A stretch of 64,000 bases of DNA from Jacaranda mimosifolia. Lineage: Eukaryota; Streptophyta; Magnoliopsida; Lamiales; Bignoniaceae. Positions 36,240-47,949 of this stretch are shown here, one piece after another. The notes beneath the pieces are model-generated. The model searched no databases, was not told the DNA's origin, and saw only the letters and a list, made by a program, of their open reading frames with translations. How positions within the stretch are numbered: position 1 is the first letter of the stretch; every line of letters starts with the position of its first letter. The DNA lies in NCBI GenBank assembly GCA_018894105.1, contig CM032117.1:34638501-34702500 (forward strand), in the 5' to 3' direction. The position numbers were made by a program, and so were the translations under genes.

Positions 36240-37600
36240 AACATTACAAAGCATCGCAAGAGACGTGCGTATAAAGATTGGGAGCACTCCCACTTCTGTT
36301 GCATGGACTAGTAGCTAACAATGGCATCTCTCTCCTCAAATGTTATTCTAAGTGAGATATTTCTACTTGACTTGTCCCATCATTCCAACCGTTTGTCTAG
36401 TTTGGACCATTCCTTGGGGTTGTTCCACCTTTGGATCACATATTCTTTTAAGTAGCCGTGTTGGATCAACTTTTCTATCTCATCTCTCTAATTATGACAT
36501 TCCTTAGTAGTATGCTCCGACCACAGTGAAAGCCACAATACTTTAGGGGTTGTTCAACCAAGAGCTGCTGTTCAGCAACTAAGAGTATCTCTATTTCTAA
36601 GGTATTCAAAGGAGTGTATTTGAAGGATGTTCATGGGCGATTTCGTTGACGTTCATCTAACTTCTTGATAGTATAGGTTTCTTCCTCTCACGCCTTGTGT
36701 TTGTTGGTGTCTTGAGGAGTCACGACCTCTACGATCTTGATGTATTTCTCCGTGTGAACAAGAAGTCCCTCCAATGTAGATGGAGTTTTATGATTGTGGG
36801 TTTTTAAACTTTTTGTAATGTAAGTTCTATTGGATGATGTTGTGTAAGAGCTCTTAGCTGATGTAGGGGATTTCATACACCACTTAAATGAAAAGTTTGA
36901 GGTAATCTCTCAATAGCTCTTCATCTTTCTACTTGATAGAAATAGGTATACTGATGTCTTATGGTACTTGTGGTTGATGAAGAAGTTATAGAGAAGTGTT
37001 GTGCCAATTCTTCCTAACCCGTGATGGATCTAGCTGGCACCTGATTGAACTACGTCATAGCTGGCTTGGTGCGTATGGTGCGGAACACCTTGCAGTAGGT
37101 AGCCTCACTCAGATAGTAAGTTCTGTTCTTGTGAGGAAATTGTTTAGAGTAGACCCGTCGTACTATCAAACTTCAGTAGGTTTGCAATCTCCATTCTTGA
37201 GGAAACACCTCCATCAAGATAGCCAGAAGAAAAAGATTGTGTCTTGGAAAGCAATAGCTTGAGGGGTATTAACTTTCTGTTTCTCTTGAGTACTAAGGCA
37301 TAAGTGACTAAGTCTGAACTCCGATAGCGGTGGGCAGTGATTAGGAAAAGTCCGCTCTGAGAGGCGAGTGAATGTCCACCAGTTGAGGTAAAGGAATAGA
37401 AACAGTATCTTATTCGGAATTCGTCCTCCGTTCTGTCCTCTCTAGGGACGACGAAGCCCCCAGCTTTGACGAGATAATTATGGCTCTTGAGGGTGGCATT
37501 CTTCAGCATATTGGGTGACCACTTTGGCTGCAACTTGAGTAAAGGTATTCTCCAGCATTGTCTTTAATGCCTCTTGAGTCATCTACAGAACTAGTTATCA
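36240..37600 (-). pseudogene. gag: Second minus-strand gypsy gag (broken, interrupted)
   Basis: The N-terminal part at about 37590-37490 reads EALKTMLENTFTQVAAKVVT and QYAEECHP, homologous to the plus-strand gag at 40090-40170. The sequence then changes character (37040-37490), and gag resumes at about 37030 with ELLRDYLKLF. It continues through 36688-36876 (TPSTLEGLLVHTEKYIKIVE, VVTPQD) to a zinc-knuckle-like KYCGFH...HTTKECHN and DEIEKLIQHGYLKEY near 36330-36540. It belongs to the same family as 39905-41220. A primer-site-like sequence lies upstream at 37761-37782. Confidence 0.8.
37040..37490. other. Better-preserved, higher-GC insert in a dead gag (possible organelle DNA)
   Basis: This segment has clearly more balanced base composition than its surroundings and keeps a 129-codon minus frame (37144-37533), while neighbouring gag is full of stops. 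It replaces the part of gag that the plus-strand copy keeps at about 40200-40630. The text style (for example ccgatagcggtgggcagtga) looks like plant mitochondrial intergenic DNA to me, but this is an impression, not a match. The frame has no domain I recognise. Confidence 0.35.
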
Positions 37601-37760
37601 AAAAGGTAAGGCTTGTTGCATAAGCGTCACCTTTGGTATCGAATGTACTTCTGGGATATGTGGCTCTCCATGTTGTCAGATCTTAGGACTATTTGGTTGT
37701 TGGAATCTCAAGCTTTGGATCGCTTCTGCATTATCAACATTCTTTTTTCTTCGATAAGAG

Positions 37761-37782
37761 TTTCTCAGTAACAGCGCTAAAA
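37761..37782 (-). other. Primer-site-like sequence and LTR edge
   Basis: On the minus strand the LTR edge CATCA (ending at 37783) is followed by TTTTAGCGCTGTTACTGAGA, close to the TTTGGCGC-TGTTGC-type primer site of plant Tat/Athila elements with transitions. An LTR therefore lies to the right, from 37783 to an undefined end before about 38600. Confidence 0.55.
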
Positions 37783-37999
37783 TGATGCCGGTTAGAAATA
37801 GAGTAAAGGTCCTTTCCAAAAGTCCACAAATTTTTCTGAGTTCTTTCCTTTGGAATGCTATGCTAAGAGTCTAAACTCTTCAATTATTTTTTAAATAATT
37901 TTTCATGTGTCCTCTTTTAACTTTGGGGTTTAGAATTTATAGTTTTCCCTTAGTGTCTTCAACCCACTAAAATTTAGATGCCTATCTTTGTGGGCTTAA

Positions 38000-39160
38000 T
38001 TGATTAGGCTCTCTGACATTTTTATTCATTTATTATTTACTTAGTTGTACCTTTTTAGCTCGTTTTTATGTTTTTACCCTTAGGGACTTAATTCGTCATA
38101 TCACTTATACTAATATTTTTTATGTGTATTTATATAGAAATATATGTATATGTGATTACGCAATATATTATAAATATATATTCATTCTCTCTCTTTGTGT
38201 AAAGAAAAGGTGTAATATGTAATAAAAATACAATTCATAAATACAAAATTATATATAAAAGTATATATACATGTATGCAAAATTAGTACAAAATTCTAAT
38301 TCAAAGACACATGTATAAATGTTTAAATGTGTGCATATATACACTTTATGTATATGTAAAAACATGTGCATGCATACATATAATGCACATCGATACTTCA
38401 TTATTTATATATGATATCTATATATACATGCAGTGCATAAAAAGCACAAAAAGAAAAACTTTCAACAAAAAATTTTCTAAACACAACTATCCAAACAAAC
38501 ACAATTTAAGAAAAATAAAAGTCATATCACATATCATCATTGTATTTTCTTTAGAAAATAACACATCCATTTAATAATACTACAATCTTGCTTTTCATTT
38601 CTCTAAATATACTTTTCCTCACTTTTTTCATAAAATCAATTTTATAAAAATAATATCCCATCCAATCGCAGCCTTAATAATCAACCACGATTTGATTATC
38701 AAACAGCATAACTCATTTTAATTCCTACCTAATAATGCTAAAAGTTTACTAATTGTAAGAGCAGTTCAGTAAATTAATTAAACATTCCATCAGATCCAAA
38801 ATTAGTTAACTGGGTAAAAGGGCCAGAGAATCCAAAAAACAAGTTAAGCCATGAATAGGGGCAAAATTTTAATGGGCCTAAGTCCATCAAGATTAAAATC
38901 TATAAATAATAAGTTCCAGAAAGAACATGGGGGAAAAACATTCTCAAAAATTCTTAAGGTGGAAGAACTTTTGAGAAGAAAAGATCTCTTTGCATGTGTT
39001 TTGGAGAAAACAAACCGATACACTACTATCTTTTGGTGAGGATCTTAACTCCATTTTTTAGCAGCATCATTCGATGCCGTTTGTTGAAACTTTGAGGAAC
39101 GAAGTAGGAATGATAGTTATGAAAAATGAAAGGTGAAAGGTGTGTTAGACGTCTATTTTT
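38000..39160. other. AT-rich DNA, partly undefined LTR
   Basis: AT-rich with tatata/catgca repeats (38100-38420). The left part is probably LTR of the minus-strand gypsy element; the rest is unassigned. The short frames at 38311 and 38851 have no recognisable domain. Confidence 0.45.
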
Positions 39161-39164
39161 AAAG

Positions 39165-39905
39165 TGAGAGGTGATGCAAGAGGCTAGCGACCAAAAGGCA
39201 AACCAGACAACAATTTAAAGAATATATATATATATTAGTGCAAAAATTTCAAAAAATATGTATTGAATGACAAAAGAATATGAAAATATAAATTATGTTA
39301 AAAAATCTAAGTTCACACTTTAAAAATTCATTCACAACTCATAAGAACACTAATATATAGTCAACTAACAATAGATAATCATATGTCGTCCTCATCTCTA
39401 TTCAAATTCATAAACTCGTCATCTTCATCGCCATCATGAAGGAGTTCGCACTCGTTTTTTTTATCTTCATCTTCATCAATAAGGCATAAAGTACATGTCC
39501 TAGATGTATTTGAAGTATCTATCTTCATCTCTGCACTTTCTTTCCTAACATCACAACTTGGAGTTTTTCAAGTGGATGATTTCTTCTCTCTAGTAAAGTA
39601 TGCCCGCTTTTTGCTCTAGAAGCTCTAACAATCGGTGGTTGCAAAAGGGGTAGGGTCTGGGCACAGTGGGAACTGTGTATGGGAGTGGGCTAAGTTAATT
39701 TTTTATTAGGCAAGGTTATTTTTTTTTATAATTTTCTTTCTTTAAAAATAAAACCTTAGTTGTTTAGCTCGCCTTACCTATTAGGCGAGGTCCAGCAAGA
39801 TGCCAGCCCAGGGGAGCCCTACAAGTGTGCCTTGCCCCACACCAGTAGCGCGAGCAGGCAATGCCTTACTCGTCTGGTCTTGTAAGGCAAGCCAAGCGAT
39901 CACCT
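39165..39905. mobile_element. Possible hAT relic
   Basis: The right part (39640-39905) is GC-rich with repeated ggcaagg/ccttgcc/ggcgagg words near an inverted aggtgatcgcttgg end. The left part has aggtgatgcaagagg near 39170. On the minus strand near 39600-39390 an acidic tail (DEDEDKKNECELLHDGDEDD) could be the end of a hAT transposase. No target duplication was found, so this is tentative. Confidence 0.3.
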
Positions 39906-41220
39906 ATAACAATTATGGTAGGAACGCAGAGAATGCAGACGTGATCGAGAACCCCTGATCCTAGGAATCAGGTGGCCCCCACCTTGGAGAATATGGAGAT
40001 TCACCAACCTAAAACACCATTGAACCCATGTCGAAGCTAGCTCCCAATGCACAACCTTACTAAAGAAGATGCACGCTTAGTCGATACCTTCTTATGAAGA
40101 TCCTATTGGAGAAAGCTATTATTCAAGTTGTGGCCAAAGTGCTTACCTAATATGCTGAGGAGCATTACCTCTAGGAATTGTAGTAATCCCCATGCCGAAA
40201 TCAAAGGGCTTCTTCCTTCCTAGAAAGGACTTAGGAAAGAGACAACTTTGAGCAAGATGTTGCTCTTCCTCATTTGCCCTAGTAAGAAGGCACATACTCC
40301 TCACTCTGAGCATACTTTGCCCGGCAGGCGATAGTTGACGCTAGAGTCCAAACGCTTCCATTAGAGTTGCACCCTTTGGTTGCTGCTCTCCCTCAGCATA
40401 GCCCTTTCTCTCTAACTATCATGACGGAGGCACTCACCTCTTGGAGCAAAGATGATCTAATTACTAGAGTATGATAGCACTACGAACCCTCAATAGCACT
40501 TAGATAATTTTCTGGTGAGGGTAGAACTCTACGACTTGAGTAAACCTGCATCTATTTTGTACTACACTCATCAGGTATGCCTTAACTTGGTTTAACCAAA
40601 TGCATGTCGAATTCATCATTAGATGAAAGGTATTGATGTAATGTTTCCTCCAAAACTTCTCCACAACCATAGATATCCCAAAATAGTAGCATATCTGTTC
40701 ACAATCAAACAGAAGGATGGAGAGTCCCTAAGGACTCTCCCATATCAGTTAAAAGCTCCTGCCCACATCATCCAGGGAGTTGATTCCCAGAAAATCCTCC
40801 ACTACTTTGGAAAAACTCCTAGCATGCACAAAAAATTACATTAGGATCGAGGAAGTTGTGACCCCTCAAGATGATACCAAGCATGAGGTGTGTGAAGAAA
40901 GAACCAACATTGATAAGAAGCCAAATAAACAAAAATGTAGTCCCCCACAAAAAAGCCACAAATTTACTCCCTTTAGTATCTTGAGAACAGATATACTCCT
41001 GATCACTGAATAATAAAGCTTGTTAAGTGGGTCCCAAAGATAGCAAAGAACCCAAGAGGACAAAAAAATTTAAAGTACAATAATTTTCACTATAGCCTAG
41101 GGCATACTACCAAGGAATGCCACAATTGGAGAGATAAGATAGAAAAGTTGATCCAACTCAACTATCTGAAAGAATGTGGCCGAAGATGGCTATCCCAAAA
41201 AGCGACCTAGACTAGAAGAA
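39905..41220 (+). pseudogene. gag: Gypsy gag, plus strand (broken)
   Basis: Same family as 36240-37600 but inverted relative to it. Landmarks in order are VAPTLENMEI, KLLFK.WPKCLP then YAEEHY, VRVELYDLSKPAS, VMFPPKLLHNHRYPK, TIKQKDGESLRTLPYQLKAP (40623-40844), TTLEKLLACTKNYIRIEEVV and TPQDDTKHE (40780-41013), SHKFTPFSILRTDILLI, then a zinc-knuckle-like KYNNFHYSLGHTTKECHN and DKIEKLIQLNYLKECG. The first knuckle Cys is Asn here but Cys in the minus-strand copy, so it is a secondary loss. Pol is absent; the sequence passes to a minisatellite. Confidence 0.82.
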
Positions 41221-41589
41221 AGTTGTAATCACCCAGGCTTACCTGGCGAAGGATTGAACTTAAAGGAGATGTCCGAATAGTGTGAAATTACACTCAAAAG
41301 AGTATCTAAAGAGAAAAATGTCATTTTCAGCAACTCAGTCCATGCAACAAAAGTAGGAGATGCCCATAGTTCTAATAAGCACGTCCCTGGGGTGACCTCA
41401 TAGCAATTTTTCTTTCCTTTTATCCAGCATGTGAAGTTTAATTTTCATTGATTTAGGTGGAATTTTTTTCATGAATAATTCCACATAGGAGATAACAATC
41501 GATTGCCTTTACTCCTCTAATGAAGCTTTATAAAGTTTTCTACACATCTACCACTTTTTTATGAACGAAAATTGCTTGCAGAAACAATA

Positions 41590-41925
41590 GTTCCACTAGA
41601 GTCCTAAAGTGGCTCCTTCCATGGAAATCCTCTCTGCTAGAGTCCTAAAGTAGCTCCTTCCATTGGACAACCTTTTCATTGGAGTCCTAAAGTGACTCCT
41701 TCCACTTTCCATGAAAAATCTTTTCGTTGGAGTCCCAAAGTGCCTTCTCTAACAGAAAACCTTTCTGCCTGAGTACCAAAGTGACACCTTCCACGAAAAA
41801 CCTTTCCTTTGGAATCCTAAAATGGCTCCTTCCACAGAAGACCTTTCTATTGGAGTCCTGAATTAACTCCTTCCATAAAAAAACCTCTCCGTCAAAGACC
41901 TAAAGTGGCTTCTTCCTCAAAAAGC
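41590..41925. repeat. ~47-bp minisatellite, about seven units
   Basis: Unit gagtcctaaagtggctcctt followed by ccac.gaaaaacctttc.gttg. Copies begin near 41598, 41639, 41692, 41730, 41770, 41812, 41857 and a last degraded one near 41905. Spacing is about 40-53 bp with point changes. Confidence 0.88.
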
Positions 41926-43850
41926 CTACTGTCGGTTTCCCTCGAGAATAGGTGGCATCCTCTCAAAAAGCCCACTATCAACTCCTCTTAAGAGTACATT
42001 AAATCGCTTTGGAAAAGCTCGCCAAGGAATATATTGGAAGGCACTAACGTAAAAAAGCAAAGAAAGCCCACATTAAGTCCTGAAGAGAAGGGTGGCAATG
42101 TCTCAACACTTAGAGAAGATACAAAAAAAAATCTCTAAGTTCTATGACTTAGCATGCCTTTACATGCTTATTACAAAGTCCCCCAAGAAACCCATAAACA
42201 CATTCACCTACATCGCGCCATTTAAACTTTGCTCAGCTTGAGTGCAAAATTAATTTTCCTCCCTCAGAAGACTTCACTTGCATGAGGTAGACTAATACTG
42301 ATATAAGGGGGCTCTATGCCTCCCTAAGATAACTCCATATATGTTATACTAGCGACTATGACCATTGCTTCAAATTCATAAATTCACTAAAGTACATATG
42401 CTGCTTTATTAATTAAATTTTCAAGTCCCTCAGCAACTGAAAAAAGCATCACGCTATCAACAAGATTGGAAAAAGACAACATAAACATCAACGACTAAGA
42501 AAAGGAAAAAAAATGCTCCATAAGGTGCCCTATGGTTGCCCAAGCCTAGCACTCTGCACGAGAGCCCTTAACCTTGCGCCCAGCCAGTGCCCAAGCCTGG
42601 TGCTCAAGATAGGCACCCTGTATGGGCACCTCGGCTCAACACTTAGTTGGCACCCAAGATGGGCACCCCGTGCAGGCATCTGAGATGCACTATCTCCTCT
42701 AGTAATTATGTTAGCTTCCTTATACATCTTGTGACTCAATTCTCAAAACATGAGTATGCAGGGTTAATAGTCATTTGATCGGCTAAGTGCTTGCTTGAAT
42801 ACAAAATAAGTAGAACAAAAGAAACTTTATTGAAATCAAATGAAAAGACAAAAAGGATGTTCGACCGACACTTGGCCTTTGAAAATAAATAACAACATGA
42901 AAGGAAAAATGTGTCGAAGCACTACTCTAGCCAATTGAGAAATGCTAAGTAGTGACAAAGTCCTAAATATGAATTCTACTTCCTACCACCACCCTAAGTA
43001 AACATTTTCATTCTTGTGGAGTTATTTTCGCTAGCTCCCCCAACATAGTCTCTACCTCAGCTTTAGACCTCTCTCAGGCTCTCTCATAGTAACGTTAACT
43101 GAATAGCATAGTCTAACATCAACGAGACTTTCGAGGGATGTAGCCATGTCTCACTCAAAATACAATGAGAGCTCTGAATAATCTGCTTATAGACCGCCAT
43201 TCATCTTTGTTTTAACTACTTTGAAGAACTCATCAGAACCTTTAAACTCCTGGATCGTGTCCTTACGAGCAGTTTGTGAGGGTCCTTTCAGCAGAAGAGT
43301 TTGTGAACTTCTTCCAACTCATTACCTCTTTCACATGCCTTGCCTTCAAGTCCACATGCTTTTTTAGCAGCCTTAGTTAGATCCTTTTCATTTGATTCCA
43401 CTTCTTAGCTACTTCAACAATCTCATTCTTAAGGAGCTTCATCATTGCCATAGTTCCATCTGCTTGATGAAGCATTTGCTCAACTAAGCTCCACACTACA
43501 CTCAAAGATGCTGAGATACACAAGAATAAAAAATATACACAACACTAAAAAATCTACCCAACACTACAAAGAAAAGAAAAGAAGGCGAAAACTGAACTAA
43601 AGTATTGAGATAAATACTTACTCAGACAAAGTCACTAGCAGCTATGTCAGTCAGTTGAAAAAGAAGAATAACACCAACTTCTCTCAATTGTATTCACTAG
43701 CTACACCTCGCACACGATCAATACTAAAAGATGCCTCATCTACTTTTTGATAAGTGATCGTTCCATGTGCGCACTTTCAAGCAAGCCTGAAAGGCACTAA
43801 TTTGAACCCTTCAATGACAGTGCGCACCGTGCCACCAAAATTCACGGAGC
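41926..43850 (-). pseudogene. Decayed 3' region with antisense coiled-coil remnant
   Basis: Read on the minus strand, about 43510-43020 gives SLVEQMLHQADGTMAMMKLL, KNEIVEVAKKW, EFKGSDEFF and SKAEVETMLGELAKITPQE-like segments in several frames. This is a charged helical text resembling the C-terminal coiled-coil of the antisense gene in Tat elements. Position (after gag and a tandem repeat, on the opposite strand) matches that layout with pol deleted. 42530-42700 has short gcacccaagatgggcacc repeats. Weak but consistent. Confidence 0.4.
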
Positions 43851-43862
43851 ACGTACCTCGCT

Positions 43863-45047
43863 TAGACTTGACAATTGGGTACCCATGGGTAACCCAATGA
43901 CGGGTACCAACGGGTTGGGTAAATTTACCCATTTACCCATTTTTTATTGGATACGAGGTAGGGGACCCGTTACCCATGATGATGGGTAACGGGTAACCCA
44001 TTGGTACCCATAATTTATTTATTTATTTTTTAATATTTAAAGGTAAACATGATGTTACTCAAATATTAACTAAATAAAACTAAAAAAAAAAAAAGACTAC
44101 AAATTTCAAGCATTAAATTGAATAAATACCTAAAGCATATTAATAATATTGTAGTTTAAAACTTATATATTAAGTATTCAAAATCTACCATATTTAATAT
44201 ACATCACATTCAAAAGTTCAAACTTAAATTACATTACATGCCAAAAAAAATTTGAATTGAAAATTTAAATATCAATCAAACATTGTTGTTCTTGTGGAAG
44301 AAGATATTGCATCCATATGAATATGCACATCAAGTTGTTTTAGGATATAATTTAATTTAATTTGCTATAGATTTTTAATTTATGAAATCAAAAATTAATA
44401 TTTAGTTTAAAAATATTTATATGTAAATATATATAAATATATAATCAAACATTGTTGTTCTTGTGGAAGAAGATATTGCATCCATAGGAATATGCACATC
44501 AAATTGTTTTAGGATATAATTTAATTTCATTTGCTATAGATTTTTAATTTATGAAATCAAAAATTAATATTTAGATTAAAAATATTTATATGTAAATATA
44601 TATTTATATTTATATATAATATAATATAATATATATATATATATGTATATTAAAGTACATCACATTCAAAAGTTCAAACTTAAATTCCATTACATGCCAA
44701 AAGTTTTTTGAATTGAAAATTTAAATATCAATCAAACATTGTTGTTCTTGTGGAAGAAGATGTTGCATCCATAGGAATATGCACAATAAGTTGTTTTAGG
44801 ATATAATTTAATTTAATTTGCTATGGATTTTTAATTTTTGAAATCAAAAATTAATATTTAGATTAAAAATATTTGTATGTATATATATATATATATATTT
44901 ATGGGTTACCCGAGGGTTGGGCCAAAAGATGGCGGGTAAATTGGGTACGAGTAAAATTACCCGTAATTTTTTGGGTAGGAGAAATAAGGCCCATTACCCA
45001 TATTCTTTTGGGTAACCGCGGGTATGGGTTGAATTTTGCTAAGTCTA
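43863..45047. mobile_element. Non-autonomous hAT element with GGGTACCC words
   Basis: Perfect 8-bp target duplication acctcgct at 43855-43862 and 45048-45055. The ends are TAGACTTGACAATT and, inverted, TAGACTTAGCAAAATT. Subterminal zones (43875-44010 and 44895-45030) are packed with gggtaccc / gggtaaccc / ttaccca words. The interior is AT-rich and contains a block repeated three times. Confidence 0.95.
44270..44870. repeat. Internal triplication inside the hAT element
   Basis: The segment beginning atcaaacattgttgttcttg, through gaagaagat.ttgcatccat and tgttttaggatataattt to aaaaattaatatttag, occurs at about 44274, 44442 and 44731. The cacattcaaaagttcaaact block precedes copies one and three only (44208 and 44660). 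Confidence 0.9.
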
Positions 45048-45055
45048 ACCTCGCT

Positions 45056-46480
45056 GACCTAGGGGGCTTGAACGATTCCCACTGGCAACATCTCTATGCG
45101 GTGAACCTCCAAAATGTACCTCTTGCACACTCCTCCCTCTACCCTCCTAGTTGTGGTAATAACTTTTGCAAGCTTCAATAAATGCTTAAGTACTTTGGAG
45201 AATACATAACTCCACTAATAACCCCAAGTGGTTGCGGAAGACTAAAACTTCATGAAGATCAAGTCTTGCACAGAGTGCAGAATGAGACATGTCTCTACCT
45301 CACTGCAATACGTAAGCCTATGCATTTACATTTGATCTATACGCAATCGTTGTAAGATTTTGAAATCACTTCCTACATGAGACAGAGTCAACGCAATTCC
45401 ACATCCCATAGAAAGAACATACTCTCTATACATCAAATAATACCAGTTGAGGCTCGAATCTTAACAAAGTCCCAAAATAACTATCAAAGGAAGTGCTCTT
45501 TAAAGAAAGTGAGAGTAACTGATGAGATCATCGCCTTTAAATAACCCCTCAAGGACAAAAAGCTCGAACAAAATTCTCTAAGTTGTGCACCAAGTGCAAA
45601 CTCTTAGTGAGTATCCTTCACATCATCAACAATACAAAACTTAGTCCTAAGAAATTTCTTCTAAGTCCTCTAATAACTTTTCAAATACTCAAATGCACTC
45701 TAGGAACCCTTCTTAGTCAATGATGCTAGTTTTACAGAATATCTAAGTCCTCTGCTGAATGCAAAAATGCTATCAACAATCCTAGAAAATTTTCAAAGGA
45801 AAAAAACTTTGCAACGAAGCTTAAGTCCTATGTAGGTATAGAGGCCAATGCAAGCACCCCACGTGGGTGCCCATCAGCGCTTGGCAATGGGGTCCCAATG
45901 TTGAAATTCTCCCTCTGACTCCTTCAAAATTAGACTCGACCTCAATCGCAACTTAAATAGAGCATCCCTTCTTGACATTTCAACCCTTAGAATTCCACTT
46001 GAAATTTTGACTAAGTCTTGAGACAACTACAGTGCAAAGTTCCTTTATGTCCTAAGACTATGGCAAGACAAAAATTTTCTAAGTCTAGACTATGACAACC
46101 CAAAAAAATTTTAAGTCTCCCCATGGTGTTACAGTATTCCTCATTAGAGGATGACTAAGTACGACACCGAGGATGCTTCTACAAGACGCTCGTACTCGTG
46201 CGCTTCCTTGCACAAGCACGAACACATCGCTCTAAAGGAGCTCACCCTAAAACTCATGCTATCACGCACCTCCTTAATCCATAACCTTGCTATTGGTGAA
46301 ACAACAATATTTAAAATTTGTCTAGGTCCCTTGAAGACTACAACATAAGACCTTCATGAGTTCCTAAATATCTGATGTATGAAATTCATCTAAATCCTTA
46401 GGTGAATCTACATTAAACTTCACCAAGTCTTTTAATAAATGCCATTAATTCTACTTGCGATAATTTAATCATATTAATAA
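45056..46480. other. Remainder of a decayed retroelement
   Basis: Moderate GC text continuing the element broken by the hAT insertion at 43863. A few short frames (45056-45181, 46151-46348) show no domain. The change back to AT-rich DNA near 46470 probably marks the element edge. No LTR pair found. Confidence 0.4.
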
Positions 46481-47714
46481 TATTGTTCTATGAATTAACA
46501 TAAGATAAAACTTGAAATTAACATACTGTTTTCGAGCAGCATCACTTTGTAAAGCATATCATTTCTAAAACCATAGTAATAGTCCTAAATGGAAGAAATA
46601 TACACTTAGGGTATTGGTGGCTTTTCAATTTTATTAGTATTTTAAAAAATTTGATGCTTAAATTTTATATTGGTTGTCACTGCAAGTTGTGAACGTTTGA
46701 TGTCAACTTTTGGTACTTCATAATTTCCAAATTTATTGATTCTAATATTTTTTTTTGGTATTCCAAAGTACAATTTTTATTTTAAAAGTTTTGTTTTAAA
46801 TTATTCTCTTATAAAGTAATGACATAGTGATATATCATACACTTGCAATTTGCTACTTCTAAGAATAACAGTGCACAAATATAATAGTGATTTACATATA
46901 TTGGATGTGCATTTATATAATACAAAACATATGAAGTGAGTTTGAGAATAGTCTTTCACTGAGTCGGATCAATAATCCGAGGTTGAGATGTTAGAGTGTA
47001 GGTGGGATCAATTTAACTAAGTATACTTATAGCACTTAATATTACAACAAGCATTAGGATAGTTGCAGATCGACTAGTGAAAATCTGCATGACTGCATAC
47101 AATACACTACACAAGTTAGCGATTAACTCAATTAGAGCAATAATAGATAATAAAAATGAAAATAATTAAGTTTAATTTCATACTCATGAATGGGTTCTCA
47201 TTGGATATTTGGCAAACACATATATAATATATGATGTGGCTTAAGCGTCCACATCCTCAACATATAGTTGATGAGGTGTGACTAGTTGAAGTTGGTGTAT
47301 ATCAATTAGGTTCGATCAAATTAAAAAGAAAGATGTAGATCTTCCTTGAGTACAAGTAAAAATAATATTTATTTATATTTATATCAATTTTAATAAAATG
47401 CAAAAAAACGCAGTTAGACTCTTCTGCTTCAATTTATCTTTTCATTTGTGCTTATTTTACGTATGCACATTAAATATACAAAAACAAATATAATTTATAT
47501 ATATTTTATGTGTATTTATATACCATATAGAACATAAAATAAAGTATAAATCAAGATAGATGATTCCAAATGAATGTTGATTGAGAGAGGACAAACTCTT
47601 TGGGAGGTCAAAATAAAAGGTATAGAAGGTGAAGGCGGCAGAATTCATGCAAGTTCATGTGTACAAAAAGCTGCCAGAAAAACAAAAGAAAAAAAAAAAA
47701 ACTTTCTTTTCTGT

Positions 47715-47750
47715 TTTATTTTTATTTTTATTTTTATTTTTATTTTTTTC
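47715..47750. repeat. TTTTTA pentamer/hexamer run
   Basis: Repeated tttta/ttttta units. It accounts for the Phe-Ile-Leu strings in overlapping frames. Confidence 0.85.
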
Positions 47751-47917
47751 TTCGCCCTATGGCTATGGAAATGTGAAATGGGGAATAAGGAAAGAAAGAG
47801 AAAGAGAAACTTTATATTTAAAAATGGAAACAGTTGTTTTTATCGTGTAGAGTGCTGGAAGCAACAAGTGTGGGAATCCTCCTGTCAGGTAGAGGCCTTG
47901 TGTATCCCTAGTGCTCC

Positions 47918-47949
47918 CCCACCTCCCCACCCCACCCCACCCCACCCCC
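47918..47949. repeat. CCCCA tandem repeat
   Basis: About five CCCCA units. On the minus strand this is a TGGGG run. Confidence 0.85.
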
